From positions 434,001-498,000 of the forward strand of contig BDSL01000001.1 in NCBI GenBank assembly GCA_003116995.1: a DNA stretch of 64,000 bases, given 5' to 3'. The notes below the pieces were generated by a model. It worked only from the letters and a program-made list of their open reading frames with translations. It ran no database searches and had not been told where the DNA came from. A program made the position numbers and the translations under genes. Positions 1-12,100 of this stretch are shown piece by piece. Each line of letters starts with the position of its first letter. Position 1 is the first letter of the stretch. The DNA comes from Yamagishiella unicocca. Taxonomy: Eukaryota > Chlorophyta > Chlorophyceae > Chlamydomonadales > Volvocaceae.

Positions 1-28
1 TCCGCTACATGGCAGTGCTGCCCCGTAC

Positions 29-1541
29 CTCTGCCGAGACTCCTCCTGCAGCTGTCCTTGAAGCGCCAATATTTCGCCCCGCGCCCGATGGAAATCGTCA
101 TGCAGGGTTCCCTTGGCATGCTGCAGTGCGCGGCACTCGCCCTCGGAGGCCGCCAGGCGGACCTGAGGCAGCCAGTAGGGCAGCAGCAAGACAGCAGGCC
201 GCACAGATCAAAACAAGTGCCGAAGGGCTACATGCATTGCTAGACTTCGTGCTAAATGCGTTTTCACCGGCTTAGCTGCCACGATGACATCCAACACACC
301 TGTAGCTGCTGCATGTCCGCCTTCAGCCTGTCCTCCGCAGCAGCAGCAGCGGCTGCGCTACGTGCCTGCACCTTGGTAACGTCCGTTAGCTGCTGATTGA
401 GCTGATTCCGCGCAGCTGCCGACTCTGTTAACCGAGGGAGCGATGAGATAGAGAAATGTCGTGGCGAGGCTCAAGGTAGGAACTGAAATGGGTATCCATT
501 TACATAACGTGGCAGCCCCCCAATCTGTCTGTGGCTTTCCGCAGTTTCCGCAGAGCGAATCCCCGTAGACGGGAAACCCCGGGCCCCAACTCTTGCCACC
601 GCTTGCCCCAGTCGCTAATGAATTCACCCATCAATCTACATGACCCTGTAAGACTCACCGTTAATTAGGTTGTATGCATTGGCCAATTCAGCTTTCAGGA
701 GCTGCTGCTCGGTCGTCGTACCGACCGCTTCCACGTCAAGTTGGTACGACTTTTCACGCAGTACCGTTAACTCATGCTCCAGCTCGGCTGCGCGCGGCGA
801 GATATGGTCTTTCGTGAGGTATTGGACAGCAGATTGCTAAGACTTTGCAGGGGTGCGACCCACTGGAGGATTGCCATCGAGGAAGTGTTCCCACACCGCG
901 CCTCATCTTCACTGTCATATGCAGTACTACACGTCTCCCATCTTCCTCGCCCACGTACCCGCTCTTGCGCCCCTGCTAATCGCCAAAGAGGTCGCGGCTG
1001 CCGTTTCTTCCTGGCTCTTTGCCAGGCTACATTGAGCTTCCACAAGCTCCTGCTGATGGTGCTCCAGCTCATCCAACATACGCGACACCTCAGCATTTGC
1101 GTTGCGCAGCTGGACCTCCGCCCTGTCTGCACGTTCCAGCGCAGCTGCAAGCTCCGCCTGCGCGTCACGGCAACGCCGTGGGGGCTCGAAAGCAGAAAGC
1201 GCACGTAGGTTTCGCGTACGAGCATTCCGCCCAAATCGTGCTTCTATGCACACAGGGTGTGATGGCAACATCACCAGAACCACGACAATTGCCACCATGC
1301 AACACATCGGGGGTAAATGGACGTGTGGCATTCCTCGGGAGCATTGTGTTCAAACACTTTAGCCGTCTATAGGGTAGGCGGGCAACGCAACCGTAACCCG
1401 TACCTGTAGCCTAGCCTGGTCACGAAGCTCGTCAGCTTCTGATAAGGCTTCACTCCTCATCAGCACCCGTCCTTGCGCCAGCTCCAGGCGCGACGGCAAC
1501 GCAATGGTGTCGACTTGCAGCGGTGTCCTATGTCGCCTACC
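29..1541 (-). CDS. Partial coiled-coil gene, paralogue of exons 11-15 of the 3172-16926 gene
   Basis: Five minus-strand exons can be read at 1404-1541, 959-1157, 659-787, 300-424 and 29-162, each with AG acceptor and GT donor. Four have exactly the lengths of the matching exons of the large neighbouring gene (199, 129, 125 and 134 nt). The fifth is 138 nt against 144. Splice phases match and frames are open. The protein is alpha-helical: 'LREKSYQLDVE' here matches 'LREKSYQLEVE' in the neighbour, and 'RLKADMQQLQ' is identical. Introns do not align. The gene continues beyond the left edge. A weak trace of the next upstream exon may lie near 1620-1680, but nothing further is seen up to 3171, so this is either a paralogue with a different 5' end or a partial duplicate. 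Function is unknown, presumably structural. Confidence 0.6.
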
Positions 1542-1559
1542 CTATGTTCACGCATGCAT

Positions 1560-3171
1560 GTCGAGTACATATGGTTCATGATAACGCTATGATTTCGCTT
1601 CAGACTCCGGCGACATCGCCTTAGCTGTATCCTTGAGATTCAGGACTGCCTCTGCATCAAGCATCAACGACTCGAAATACACACCTCACCTACTAAGGAG
1701 CTTATTCGTGTGCCTCGTCCTTCCGCAACACTTGAAGTCAACTGTTCTGGGTCAACTGTATCGGCCCATCGACACTGTCGCTACCGCGTTTGGCCGTAAG
1801 AGGTAGTCAGGCCCTTGCTAAATATAAAAATTGCGTTGATGTGACAGAAGGGGTGTTTTGACAGCACGAACAGCACAGCGTAAAGGCAGCATAACATTTC
1901 AAGGAAGTTTAGATCCGAACTGAAGAAGATGTCGGCAGGGACTAGATGACAACCTATGCACGATATCATAAAATGACTTGTTCACCCTCGCCGGTGCGTA
2001 ATTGCGGATGGGCATGCCATTGTACGGCATTGACAGTGATCGAAAGCCAGATAGAGGCAGGACAACCTTTATTGTTTTGAGAGGATTTGTTACTGGATAT
2101 GGCGTCTGATTATGCCCTTGACCTGACACTCGTGTGCGCTTCTAGCGCGGCGGAATTTCGGCGAGCCATGCGGCGTGCTCTTGGCCACGCCCTGAAAGCC
2201 GACCGCTATACCCTTTATCTGTCGTCTCCAAGCGATTAGAAGCCCCAAAATGTCAGGTTGCAGGGTTTGCAGCCGTCGCCATAGGGCGCTGTCGTACAGT
2301 CTAGCAGGGTCCCCGCTATTGCCGTCGGTGAGCTGCATGTGATAACCGATACAAGTGGCACAGCGTGGGCGCTACCTCGCCGGATTGGATTAGCGCCCGA
2401 ACCGAACAGCGTGCTCATCGGGCCCCTACCAGACCTGTGCTATGACGGTAATACACCGTAGCAAACACCCTATCTAGACATTGAAACAAAAAAAGCACCT
2501 CAGCAGCGCAGTATATGTAGGCCGTACGGGCCACTAAGGCGTACACGGAGTGTTCAGGTGTCACGCGCTGAGCGGCGGAACAGGGGCGAAGGTTCCGATT
2601 GCATTCCTGCCCCCCATGGAAAGAAATCGACGGGGTTCATTTGCCAAAGCTTTAACTTGGTAAAACCTGATAGGATTGGCAACCGCTTAACGCATAGTAT
2701 TGGGCGGAGAGCTCATTCACATCCCTTAGCGGTTGTACTTTGGGCAAACAACGCTGGTTCGGTAGGACGTTCCACCCCAACCCTTGTGTGGCGCACGCGG
2801 GCAGCCGCTGCTGTTCTTTTGTTAGGCTTGGAGTGACCTCGTCAGTTTGCGGGTCATCTGGTCGGCAACATGCGTCCGTGTGTTACCGCCGACCTCTGCC
2901 TGATGACGCCTGCATTCCCACACATGGAAAGCGTAAAGACAGAGAGCCACAACAGCGTCACAAACTTGGATTTACAGAACCGAGTAGGACCCTGCAGCAC
3001 CCATCTATTTCCGTACCTAGGTGACAGCGTTGGCGCAACCTGTCGGAACCCTATGGGTGCCCTACCAGTATCAGCGATCAGCTTGCTCCACCTGCTCCGT
3101 CAACACGTATACAGCTCACACCGTACACAAGGCGACCCGCAAACTCGGGGAATGTACAATTTTTCATTATC
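1560..3171. other. Non-coding interval downstream of the giant coiled-coil gene
   Basis: No exon with convincing splice sites or codon pattern is seen on either strand. The DNA is less GC-rich than the flanking exons and its ORFs are short. It holds the presumed 3' UTR of the 3172-16926 gene. Confidence 0.5.
2972..2976 (-). terminator. Putative poly(A) signal TGTAA for the coiled-coil gene
   Basis: TGTAA on the minus strand about 195 nt after the stop at 3172. TGTAA is the usual poly(A) signal in volvocine algae; the assignment rests on position only. Confidence 0.35.
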
Positions 3172-6100
3172 CTATACAGCGCCAATCGCCCGCAGCGCTT
3201 CGTCCATGGCCGCAAGCCGCTGTGCGAGCATGGAACTGCCTTCTTCGTGACCTGCGGCGCTCGTGCGACCTCCCGCGAGGTTCACGGTCGGGAGCTGTGG
3301 TCCCGCATTTCGGGCATCAGTGTCAGTATAGGAGCGCCACGGCATGAACCGTTGTAGGGGAACCGCCTCGCCAGCAGCAAAAGCAGCCTCGCCGCCGGCC
3401 GTGCTGCCAGCGGAAGGGCCCCCACGCGAGAGAAGCGGGTGGCGCGCGCCGAAGGGGAGGGAAGTGAAAGTCCGAGCAGCACCTGCGCTGTCCACTCCAG
3501 CAACTGGACTCATTGCCCCACTCGATTGCCCCTTCCAGCTGCTTGAGCTGGCGTACTGATCGATACTTATGCGCCTCGATTGCTGTGTAAAGATCGGACT
3601 CGCCTCACGTGCAGCCGACAACGGCATGTCGGCACCACGTGGGCCCACTGTCGCATCCATTGTGTGCGCGGCCGAGGCAGCAGCTGCGATTCCCGATGCT
3701 ATAGGAGATGAGAACGCGCTTGCATCTGCAGAATAACCAGGAGAGGGTCTGGTTACCACAGAGGAAGATGAAGGCTGGTGCGGTTGGTGTGGGAGGCCGT
3801 GCGCCAAAGCTTGCAAGAAGGGCAGGGTCTTGGAGCTCGCCACTGATTGCAGCTCGCCACGAGTGAGGTCCTGCTTCAGTGGTGTCGCATACACCACTCC
3901 TGACTCTGCAGCCCTTCCAGCATTCGGGGTTGTGGCTCCCGTGCGGGGGCTTGAAAGCCCCTTCGCCACCTTCTCGACTGCACGGCTTAGCGACCTGCCC
4001 TCGATTGTGCTCCGAGGACTGATCATTGGGCTGCCGCCGGTCCCACCGCCACCGACGCTCATGGATCTGCTGCGCCTGGCGCCTTCTCTGCCCGCTGGAC
4101 TGCCGCCTGCCTCAGGCGCAGCGAAACGAGGCGAGACCAGGCTTGGGGGCGATGACAGACGGTAGGAGGCACTCTGTAGCGCATCACTAGCATCAGCGAC
4201 AGCTGCAGAACGGGCCGTAAACAGGAACACGCCTGTCTCGTGGGCTCGCAACGGCACCCGTGTCGGTGTCTTGTACTGCGCGCCTCTGGTGACGGAGTGT
4301 GGTGTGGTAGCACTCGCGTAGTTCGCACGAGTGCCGGTAAAAGACTCGAACGTTGTGGATGGCCCCGGGTGGGACTGGTATGATAACAGAACCGAGGAGG
4401 GTCTTTGGGATGAGACGTGTTGCTCGGAGGGCGATGATGCGCTCCCAGCACCTTGCACGGTTGCACCAACTACCGTGCCACGTGTGGTGGTTACGGCAGT
4501 GGCCGGAAATGCATTACCCGCGATATCAGCCGAAAGCGGCGACCCCGTGGCGGACTGTCGAGCAGAGGACGGCGATGACGCTGCGGGTCGTGGGCCCATC
4601 TCACCCATAAGGCGCTCCAAACTCTGTCGCGTACCGCTCATAGCGTGCTCCAAAGCAGACCGGTGGTCGACGAAACCGCGCGGTGATAGCGGTGACGATA
4701 ACCCGCTTTGAGAGGGTGAGCGGACCACTCCGGTGCTGCTTGCCATGGCGGAGGCGTTCACGGCTGCCGTGGCGGACGAGGCGCGCGCTTTCATGACCAA
4801 GCCAGCAGCGCTGCTGCCCGAAGGAGACCTCGCTAATGACACAGACGTGGAGCTTGGGGCAACTGTCCCAGGCCCCACAGCGGACGCCAAGTCTAGATCC
4901 GTACCGTCGCCGTCCAAGCCAGCGTAGTGCTCGCTTCCGCTACTGGTTGATGAGCGCACAAGCCTGGTGTTGGGAGAAGTGAATAAACGAATTAGGAACA
5001 GCAAATGCAGCACATGCTCGCACTGGTATGGATTACAGGGGAAATCTCCCCCTCATCCAACCCAGAAGTCCTTTCCCTAGCCACCATGCCAGCCCTGGGG
5101 ACATCGTACAGGTCCCGAACGCCCGCCCTTAAAGGGGAATCACGTATGTCTAGGTTGTTCTTGCGCTTCCCGCAAACTGCGCCAGGAAAGGGCCTGCCAA
5201 TCCGTTCTGCCAACTAACTGCTTCCCGTTTCTCCGCCCTGACACGGTCCCCTCACCCACGGTGCGTACCGGGAGGACGTTGGTAGGGAGTCCTGGCGCCT
5301 TGGCCCGGGTCCTGCTGACACCTCTGGGCCACTGGTGGTGGCAGTGGCCTCCCCGGGCCCACCGGATGCAATTGTCTCCAGCGACCCCGTTGCTTCAACC
5401 AATACCGTTTCACTTGGGCAGGCCGCAGACGATGCTGGTCCGACCGGAAGTAGGACGGTTGGACTCGTCGGTTCGTTGACTACCATGCCCGGCGAGAAGA
5501 GCAGCATCCCTGACGCAGTGGCCCCACCCCCGCTCCCGCCAGCGCTGTTATCCCAGCCGGAGGTGCTCAGAGCCTCCCACACGTCTGCGTTATGGCCGCC
5601 CTGACGGAAGGCGGAAAGGGTCGATCCTGATTCGCTGGTGCGGGGACCAGCGGGGTACCGCCTGGCCGCCGGCACTGGTGCAGTAGCTGGTGCTGCCCTG
5701 ACACTGGCGACAGTGGCTGTAGGGGTTGCTGCAGCCTCAGGGTCCGGTCCGGTTGATGCAATCGGTGCCGTAGATGCCACCAAATCAGTACCACCTTCAG
5801 ATGGCCGTGCGTTGGGGTCATTGACACCCAGGCTTTGGAGATAATTGATCATACGCTGCGGGTGAGGGCAGGCCAGTACAGGGGTCAGATGTAAACGAAG
5901 CACGTGAAGTCAATGGCGAAAGTGTTTTCGCTACATGGCCGTGCATGTACGGAGGGCACAGTTACCAAGTGGCTGAGTTAACCGAGCGGCAGCCTGGTAA
6001 CACAGATGATGGTGCAATTCCCGGGCTGGCAGCCGCAAACCCACTTCCCCACACACAGCAATGCGCACGTCCACTTACGTCGTATACAGCACCTGCCATA

Positions 6101-9100
6101 CCGCTCGAAGTATCCAACTCAATCGGCGTCACTAATGATGACTTCTCGAATGCTGTATCTAGCTGCGCCTGCAATGCTGCCACCTGCGTTTGTAGTCCCT
6201 CTGCCACCTCTTCTGCAAGGCGCTCTGCTGTGCGTGCTGCGTCGAGCTGGCTTTCAAGGCCTTCTTTTTCCCCTACAAGAGCCACTAGGGCCGATTCAGC
6301 CTCAGCCAGGACACGATCGTTCGCGGCCAGTTCTGTTTGCAGCCGGCCCAGCTCCGACCGGGTTTCGGACAGCGTGTCGCGAAGGCGGCCGACCTGCGGA
6401 AAGAATGAGCGCCCAAAGCTTAACAAGGTAGGCAATTTCAGGGAAATCAGTTGTCCGCCGACGGACTGTTTTGGCAGCTTTCCTAACCAACTTCAATGGA
6501 CCAGTAGTAGGCAGCCCCAGACGCTGGATGGTATCAAAATTTATGCAATAACACCTAGCGCAGGAGCACAGCTTATTTTATGACTTTACAAATGGCGACA
6601 TGCGTCGCTGTCGACAGGCGTCGTCGACCAAAATAGAAAAAGCGCTTTGTGCGCCCAAATCGTCTTATTATTATCAAACTCTGTATCTATATGAGACCCA
6701 CGAGTATGCGATATCTTATCGTTCCATGGGTGCGGCAGTGCCCAGGAGAAGAGGCCAGCGCGACCGTACTAAGCTTTTAACGCAGGCGCACAGGTTTGAA
6801 CGTAAGGGCAAAACGCCTTCGTCGGCAACATGCGCGTTAATAGGAGTGGTTGTTAGTTTGGTTCACTTAACGAATGTCGTTTATAGAAGTCAAGGATCTT
6901 AATCAAGTGCAGTTTACACTCGCGACGATGTAAATGGTGAAGCACTGCATTTAGCGAAATGGGAGCGTCAGGTGTAAAAGTAAAACGTCTCTCAAAAATC
7001 GTCGCGGCACCGGCTGTTCGTGCCGAACCATTAGAGTGCCTTTGGCGACAGCCTGCCTAAGCTGAGTAGTGAAATCTACTGGCGAAAAGTGCCAACGGCT
7101 GAGAAACGGAGTAACAGAGCGAGGAACAGCGCAAACTGCGCCGCTGCCAGGGTAGCAACATACGTGCCATAGTGCAATGGCGCTCTGAGTGGAATGGTAG
7201 GTCACCAGTTGACACAAAAGGGAAAGGACTGACGTTCGCAAGCCTTGTTACAGGACAAGGGAATTTGGTCAAAAGATACAACGATAAGAGCACCCAGGTT
7301 TGCGCGTATAGCAAGGCCAGTCAGCAAGCAAGCGCGTTTTGGGAGTGCTAACGAGTAAGGGTCCCATCAGGCGTCGCTTCAAACTGTTCGTAAAGAAAGG
7401 GCAAAGCCCGAAGGCGTCAGCCCACGAGATAAGAGTGAGGTATACACTATAGCCGCCATTAGACGGGTCTCGGCTCGCAGTCCCAACGATTCTCGGCACA
7501 ATAACCCACATGTTTATTATGAATCCTTCGCGCGCTCGTTCCATCAACTTTACACAATTCGTATAGGGCACTCAGGCCCTTCTTTCCCCCGCGAACCCAT
7601 CCTCCGCGACTTGCAACCGCACCTCAGCCTCCGCCGTCTCCGCCCGCTGTTGCGCCTCCCTCAGCTGCCGCCCCGCGTCGCGCAACCGTTCGTGCGCCGC
7701 ATCCAGGTCCTGGCGCAGCGCCGAGATGACCACGTTGCCCTGAAGCACGTCAGTGCCGAACCCTAGCGGCGGCGCCGCCCCGCCCGGCCCCGCATGCGCA
7801 GCCGCCGCCACATCGCCTGACATGCCCGTCACCGTTGCCGCACCCGCCAGCTGCATCAGCTGCTGCTGCAGCTTCAGGATTGTTATCTCCTTGTCAGCGG
7901 CCTGGCGTCGCATCTCGCCCTCCGCATCCCGCGCATTTCGCAGCGCTGCTTGCAAGGTATCCATGCGAGCTGTTATCGCCTGCTTAGTTGCACGCATGCG
8001 TTGGAGCAGCACACTACTGCTGGCCTCCTTGCCCGCCAGCTCCTCGTCAAGCTGCTGCGCCTCCTCATCCAGCGCCGCCAGGAGGGCCTCGTACTGAGAC
8101 AGGTCGCCCGTGCCAGACATCAGCGCACCTGGTCCAGACATGTGCCAAGCAAGAAGGGGGAGGGTGCGCTTAGACCAAGATTTCTCAAGCCTTGAAGCCA
8201 GACTGACAAGCTGCAAGCCAAAGCGCGTTGACCATCGACGGTTGGATATTGATGCGCGACAGATCCCGGTGGTCATACATGCTTGGCAACGGCTACATTC
8301 CAGGCAACCTTAACCGCTCACATTACGACCATTTTTTTCACTCGCCATGCGCCCTTCAAATATGACCAAGCCTAAGTAACTATACTTGCACGCCTTAAGT
8401 GTGCACGTCTTACGCACCAGTGTCGATAGGCGCAGCCAGCAGTGCCTGCAGGTTGTCAGACTGAGCGTTGGGCGACGGTACGGCCGATGCAAACTCCTCA
8501 TTAAGCTGTCGCGCCAGCGACAGACGCCGCGCCGTATCGGCGGTCATACCCACCAAGGGGCTGAGGCCATCTGTGATCGGTGGTATGCCGCCACCGGTGA
8601 TGGTTATCCGTGGGTCATTGCGGCTCCGAGAGAAATCCATCGAACCCATAGTCATGCGGCTGAGCAGCTCGGACCGGTCGGCCTGCCATGTCAACGAAAC
8701 AAGAAACAGGACCCGGGGCAGGTGGGGCACGACGGGGTAGCTCAGATGCCTGAGGTGGGCTTCGAACTGCACGCAAACTGAACTACAACTGTGCGGGGAA
8801 ACTCCATGAGTACACCATTCAGACAGCACCGCCCGCAACCAACGCCCTAAACGCCATTGACGGAAGAACTGGACAGTAAAATGTGACGTGGCTCACCTCT
8901 GCCTGCTCCACCTCTGACCGAACCGCCTGGAGCTCAGCCAGTAGGCGGGACCGATCCGCCGCCAGCTCCGCCGCCTCCCCTCGAGCAGCTCTGGCCTCGG
9001 CTGCGCGAGCTTCCATTTCGACCGTTAGCGTCGCGTGTCCGTCAGCTAGGCGTGCGTTTTCTGCTTCCAGCTGCCGGACAGTCGACGAGAGCCCGTGGAG

Positions 9101-12100
9101 CTGATTTGAAAGCTCTGTATTCCGCTCGGCAAGAAGTCGGGCATCCTCCTGAGCAGGGCCAAGGGGGATGAGCCGATCCGCGCGGCGGTTAGCAGTTTAA
9201 CGTTTGAGAATGCAAGAGGTCTGATTCTTTGCCACGCGGAAAAAGAGAAGATGGACGCGACATAAAGGTTGAGTCCTCCATTAAACGATTGCGTGCACAC
9301 AACAATCTCCCACCTGTAGCCTCTGCATACGTGCATTGGTGGCCTGCATCTCCGCTTCCAGGGCATTGCGCCTGGAGCGAAGGCGCTCCACCTCAGCCTC
9401 CAGGTCCGCAGATCCAGCGGCGGTGCTGCGCTGTGCACGTTGCGCCTGAGTGAGACCCTCCGACGCCACCTCCAGATCACGCTGCAGCCGACGGCATTCG
9501 CTGGCTTGCTCCTCCCTTCAGGTTGCGGGTTTAAGGGACGTGACGTCAAAAGTTATCTACGCTGCATTTATGGAGTGCGAACCAACCCGTATTGGTCTAC
9601 ATTCCCAGTACATGCCCCTGAATTGACGATCGCCGACCCTGCTTCATTTGCAGGAGCTGAGGTATTATTCTCTGCGGACGGCATGCCTTGCACTGCGGAC
9701 GGCATTGTTCGTTTGTTACCCTTTTTGTATTGTTTCCTTTTTCTTCTTGCCGAACAACGGTTGCACCCACTTCCTCTGACCCCAGAGATGTAATCAAATA
9801 GCATGACCCGCCCACCTATGCCGCGACTCGTCCTGCAGCTGACCCTGAAGAGCCAGAATGTCGCCACGAGCACGCTCCAAATCGTCATGCAGTGTCCCGT
9901 TAGCATGCTGCAATGCCCGGCATTCGGCCTCCGATGCCGCCAGGCGGACCTGCGGGCGCCATCGAAAGGGGGCAGGTCGCGAATAGGGCTGTCTAGAGAC
10001 CAGCGGTAGCGAGCTAGAGGATTCGAAAGGCGCGGTCACCGGGCGCAACAAGGGCGAACATACGCAACAGTGGTGCCGGGGAGGAACGCGTAAAAAATGC
10101 TTGTTGACCCAGAAGATTACGGAGGAATATCGACAACGCCCCGGCACACACCTGCAGTTGCTGCATATCAGCCTTAAGGCGCTCCTCCGCCGCGGAAACC
10201 GCGGCCGCACCTCGAGCTTGCTGCTTAGTGGCCTCTGATAGCTGGTCGGACAGTTGATTGCGCGCACTGGTCGCCTCTTTAGTGGACAACAAGAGGGCAA
10301 AGGCCGTCAGTAAAAAAAATGATGGGATGGGGCCTAATTCGACTTGCTCGTGCGATATGGGTCAGCAAGGCGTACCAGCACGCATGAATGCGGGGCAGGC
10401 CAGCAGAACATGGTACACGCCACTGGCATCCACAAACGGCGTTCTGCTGACCCACAGAACTGACACTTCGACCTGACCGTCCAGACATAACCCACCGTCA
10501 ATCATGTGTGAGGCGCTGGCCAAGTCGGCTTTGAGGCGTTGTAGCTCCGTGGTCATGCTTGCAACTTCCACCTCCAGCTGGTACGACTTTTCGCGCAGGA
10601 TCGCCACCTCATGATCCAGCTCGGCTGCGGGTACGGATAAGAGTGAGCAGCTTGACAACAGGAAACGCTCATGCACGTGCCCATCCTTATGCGCATAGCA
10701 CGTCCCTTACAAGTAGAGTCGCAACATTGCAATGGTGGTTGTGGGCTGGGACCATCGACCACGTACCAACTCTTGCACCACGGCTAGTCGCCGCAGCAGT
10801 CGCGGCCACCACTTCCTCCCGGCTCTTTGCAAGTTCACGTCGGGCCTCGGTTAGCTCCTGTTGCAGGCGCTCCACCTCGTCCGTTGTCCTCGACGCCTCC
10901 TCGTTAGCGTTGCGCAGCTGGGCCTCCGCCTTGTCCGCGCGCTCCGCCGTGCCGGCAAGCTCCGCCTGCTCATGGTGCCGGCAAGGAAGAAGCCGGAAAG
11001 TTTCAATGCACATATCCACAAGCATAACAGAACAAGCTACGTCCGTACCTGGAGCTTTGCATGGTCCTGAAGCCTGTCCGCTGCGGCGTTTAGATCGCCC
11101 TTCATGGCTTGGACTTGTCCAAGTGCAAGCTGAAGTTGCTGTTGCAACACCGCGGCATCGACCTGGGCAGCAGTGGCCTGTGCCAGCTGGGCCTATAGCA
11201 CAATAATTTCAAGAGGCGCACAAACCGGATCAGACCAATGCCAACAGGATAAGCACACAATAGCAACCATTACGCCATGCAGCCCGGCTCTTTCGCCACG
11301 TTAGTGCCTGTCCTACCTTGAGCGAGGAGGCCTGCTGTTGTGCCTCCTCCGCCCTCGCTTGCGCCTGTTGCTCAGCCTGTGCTACCCGACGCTGTGTAAT
11401 GACAGCCTCTTGCAACTGAGATTTGAGCCTGTGGCAGGAGCGCAAACAACAGATTCAGGAAGACGATTTATGTCTTAACATTATCAGCCATGGCGGATTA
11501 CGGCTTAGTGAACCGCGCCTCACCAATACCCGTGCCGTCTATACACCAGGGCAGCTACTGCTCACACACCCATTCAGCATTGCTGAGGGCATAAAGCAAC
11601 ATGGCGAGGCAACATGGCGCAAATTCTTCCTCACGTGCGAATCTCTTCTTGCGTATCGGTCAGTTCCTGCGCCTTGCCCTTGAGACGATCTTGTGCAGCA
11701 GCCAGAACGGCACGCTCCTCCTCTGCAGCCTGTAGTGCACCCTCGGCACCGTCTAGGGCTGCCTGCAAGCGGTCCCTCTGGTGCGAAGCTTCATCGGCTG
11801 TCGCTTGCAACCGCGCACATCGCCGAACAGCTTCCGCCAGCTCTTCCTCAGCAGCAGACTGGAAGTGCGAGGGCAAGGGCAACAAGGACGTCCCAGGTAA
11901 TCAGATGCGCACCAAGCTAGCAAGATAGGCCATGCCCACATGTATGCAACCACTGCGCCTGTTACGCATTAGGTGGATCACGAATTCAAATGATCGCCGT
12001 TGCTGCAGGGTGCGCTACGCATTGGAGCCTGGCAAGACTTTGAGCCTATTTCCTAAACCTTCGCACCAATTGCGTCCGCAGCTTGTCTTGCAGAGCCACT

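Noticed and set aside
7572..7574. In-frame TGA as the end of the giant coiled-coil gene
   Set aside because: A GTGCGG donor 50 nt earlier joins in phase 0 to the next coiled-coil exon and makes the whole model divisible by three. Not fully excluded.
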